Assembly: GCA_900446925.1 (NCBI GenBank)
Contig: UAVY01000001.1
Span: forward strand, 434,001 to 498,000
Direction of reading: 5' to 3'
DNA length: 64,000 nt
From: Citrobacter koseri
GTDB lineage: Bacteria > Pseudomonadota > Gammaproteobacteria > Enterobacterales > Enterobacteriaceae
Position numbers and translations under genes: made by a program. A model generated the notes under the pieces. That model saw nothing but the letters and a program-made list of their open reading frames with translations, ran no database searches and was not told the DNA's origin. Below, in pieces: positions 62,099 through 64,000 of the stretch (its first letter is position 1; each line of letters starts with the position of its first letter).

Positions 62099-64000
62099 TT
62101 ATGAGCGCTTATGTTGATGCGTGCGCAACCACATCAGTTTATACGCCGCCGGAATGATAAATAGCGACAGCAGCGGCGCGGTGATCATACCGCCAATCAT
62201 CGGCGCGGCAATACGGCTCATCACTTCTGAACCCGCCCCGGTTCCCCATAAAATAGGTAACAGACCGGCGATAATCACCGCCACGGTCATGGCCTTTGGC
62301 CGCACGCGGAGAACCGCACCGTGGTACAGCGCCTCATCAAGTTTCTCTGCCGTAAAGGTTTGTGGATTATCCAGAGACGGCTCCGCTTCAATCGCATGAC
62401 GCAAGTACATCAGCATGACCACGCCAAAACTCTGCGGCGACGCCTGCCAGCGCGATGAATCCTGTTCCGGTGGCAACGGACAAATGAAAACCCATCCAGT
62501 ACAGGAACCAGATCCCGCCGACCAGGGCGAAAGGAACGCTGGTAATGATCAGCAGCGCTTCCCCCACCCGACGAAACGCCAGATACAGCAGAACGAAAAT
62601 AATCATCAGCGTCATCGGCACCATCAGCTTCAGCTTATGGCTGGCGCGTTCAAGAAGCTCAAACTGCCCGGAAAACGCCACGCTGGTTCCCGGTTTCAAC
62701 TGCACCTTTTTCCGCGATCGCTTTTTTTCAGATCGTTAACTACCGACACCATGTCACGATCGCGCGCATCAATATAGATCCAGCTTGCAGGTCGGGCATT
62801 TTCGGTTTTCAACATCGACGGTCCTGGCGCGATCTTCACGTCCGCCACATCCGCCAGGGTAATTTGCTGCTGCATTGGCGTCAGAATCGGCAGTTGACGT
62901 AAGGTTTCCGGGCTGTCGCGATAGCGTTGCGGGTAGCGCAGGTTAATGGGATAACGCGCAATCCCCTCCACGGTTTCGCTTACCATCGCCCCACCGACTG
63001 CGGAGGTAATAAACAGTTGTACATCACCGACGGTCATCCCGTAACGGGCGGCTTTTTCACGATGAATGTCGATATTGAGGTAACGGCCTCCTTCCAGCCG
63101 TTCCGCCAGCGCCGAGGCAACGCCCGGTACGGTTCTGGCAACCTCTTCGATCTGCTCCGCCGTGGCATCAATATCAGCCAGCACGGTGCCGGACACTTTA
63201 ATGCCAATCGGACTTTTTATCCCGGTAGACAACATGTCGATTCGGTTACGGATTGGCGGCACCCACAGATTCGCCAGCCCCGGCAAGCGCACCGTTTTAT
63301 CCAGTTCTTCGATGATTTTGTCCATCGTCATTCCCGGTCGCCACTGATCCTGCGGTTTCAGTTGGATCGTCGTTTCCACCATCTCCAGCGGCGCAGAGTC
63401 GGTGGCCGTTTCCGCCTTGCCAGTTTTGCCAAACACGCGCGCCACTTCCGGCACCGTCATGATCAGCTTATCGGTTTTTTGCAGCATATCCGCCGCCTGC
63501 GCCGCCGAAATCCCCGGTAGCGTGGAAGGCATATACAGCAGATCGCCCTCGTTAATTTGCGGTAAGAACTCCCCGCCCACTTTATTAAGCGGCCAGATAA
63601 CCGTCAGGATCGAAAGCACCGCCACCAGCAGCGTGGTCTTCGGCCAGTGCAGCACTTTCAACAGCAGCGGGTGATAAATGCGGATCAAAAAGCGGTTAAG
63701 CGGATTACTGCTCTCTGCCGGGATCTTGCCGCGAATCCAGTAACCCATCAGGATCGGGATCACCACGATCGCCAGGAAGGCCGCCCCTGCCATCGCATAG
63801 GTTTTAGTGAATGCCAGCGGGCCGAACAGGCGTCCTTCCTGCCCTTCGAGGGTAAAAATCGGGATGAACGACAGGGTAATAATCAGCAGACTGATAAACA
63901 GCGCCGGGCCCACTTCCACCGAGGCGTTCGTGATAACTTTCCAGCGCGTTTCGTTATCCAGCGGGTCGCCGGATGCTGGTGCCCCCACTCCTCCAGCCGT
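62099..64000 (-). CDS. cusA: Copper/silver efflux RND pump CusA (C-terminal part; about three apparent frameshifts)
   Basis: About 630 C-terminal residues of a heavy-metal RND transporter. It has TM segments around [18 protein letters not shown], the periplasmic docking domain ([45 protein letters not shown]) and the end [14 protein letters not shown]. CusA exports Cu(I)/Ag(I) from periplasm via CusBC. Breaks lie near 63970, 62712 and 62470. SilA is very similar, but the position next to pheP favours cusA. The N-terminal part lies beyond the window. Confidence 0.9.

Noticed and set aside
62099..64000. Naming the RND pump silA
   Set aside because: SilA and CusA are very similar, but the chromosomal position beside pheP is that of cusA, and no other sil gene is in view.

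Overview
This window is chromosomal DNA from an enterobacterium close to Escherichia, Salmonella and Citrobacter. I favour Citrobacter. The gene order from rnk to cusA is the E. coli K-12 order around minute 13-14 read in the opposite direction. AhpC carries Salmonella/Citrobacter-type residues, REP palindromes lie between genes, and a romA-ramA-ramR locus (absent from E. coli) is present. Genus and species are inference; the gene identities are much firmer.

Layout. 1-12.4 kb: rnk (partial), uspG, ahpFC, dsbG, ybdO, ybdN-ybdM, ybdL and ybdH (divergent, with a MetJ operator between them), ybdD-cstA. 12.6-32.9 kb: the complete enterobactin region, with synthesis (entCEBAH, entF-ybdZ, entD), export (entS), outer-membrane uptake (fepA), periplasmic and inner-membrane uptake (fepB, fepDGC), esterase (fes) and chain-length protein fepE. 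Fur boxes sit at the three divergent promoters. 32.9-39.1 kb: a decayed hok-type remnant, then betT and betIBA for choline uptake and conversion to glycine betaine. 39.2-40.7 kb: ybdK, ybdJ. 40.6-44.5 kb: a Fes-like esterase with a signal peptide, divergent from a TonB-dependent siderophore receptor. 44.6-46.8 kb: ramA, romA and ramR with an exact RamR operator. 46.8-51.8 kb: ybdF, nfsB, an XRE regulator with a divergent drug-type MFS pump, and the mechanosensitive channel ybdG/mscM. 51.8-56.4 kb: an apparent sugar or nucleoside catabolic operon (LacI-type repressor, Gfo/Idh dehydrogenase, isomerase, NHS-family permease) with twin palindromic operators. 56.5-64 kb: pheP, a YncE-like lipoprotein, a coiled-coil J-domain protein, a YcgR-like PilZ protein, and the 3' part of cusA.

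Relative to the E. coli backbone, accessory blocks occupy several intergenic positions: bet genes between entD and ybdK, esterase/receptor plus ram locus between ybdJ and ybdF, the XRE/MFS pair between nfsB and ybdG, the LacI operon between ybdG and pheP, and the YncE/J-domain/PilZ group between pheP and cusA.

A major caveat is that most genes carry one or more single-base frameshifts, mostly one-base insertions beside an identical base. In many genes, undoing the indels restores exactly the family length (AhpC 187, AhpF 521, EntC 391, EntE 536, FepB 318, EntS 416, BetB 490, RamA 113 residues). I therefore treat them as assembly or sequencing errors. Coordinates below span the whole reconstructed gene, and apparent breakpoints are noted. 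Uninterrupted genes are uspG, dsbG, ybdM, ybdH, betT, betI, ybdK, ybdJ, ramR and the isomerase at 54.0-55.0 kb. No tRNA, rRNA, CRISPR array, IS element or integrase was seen.
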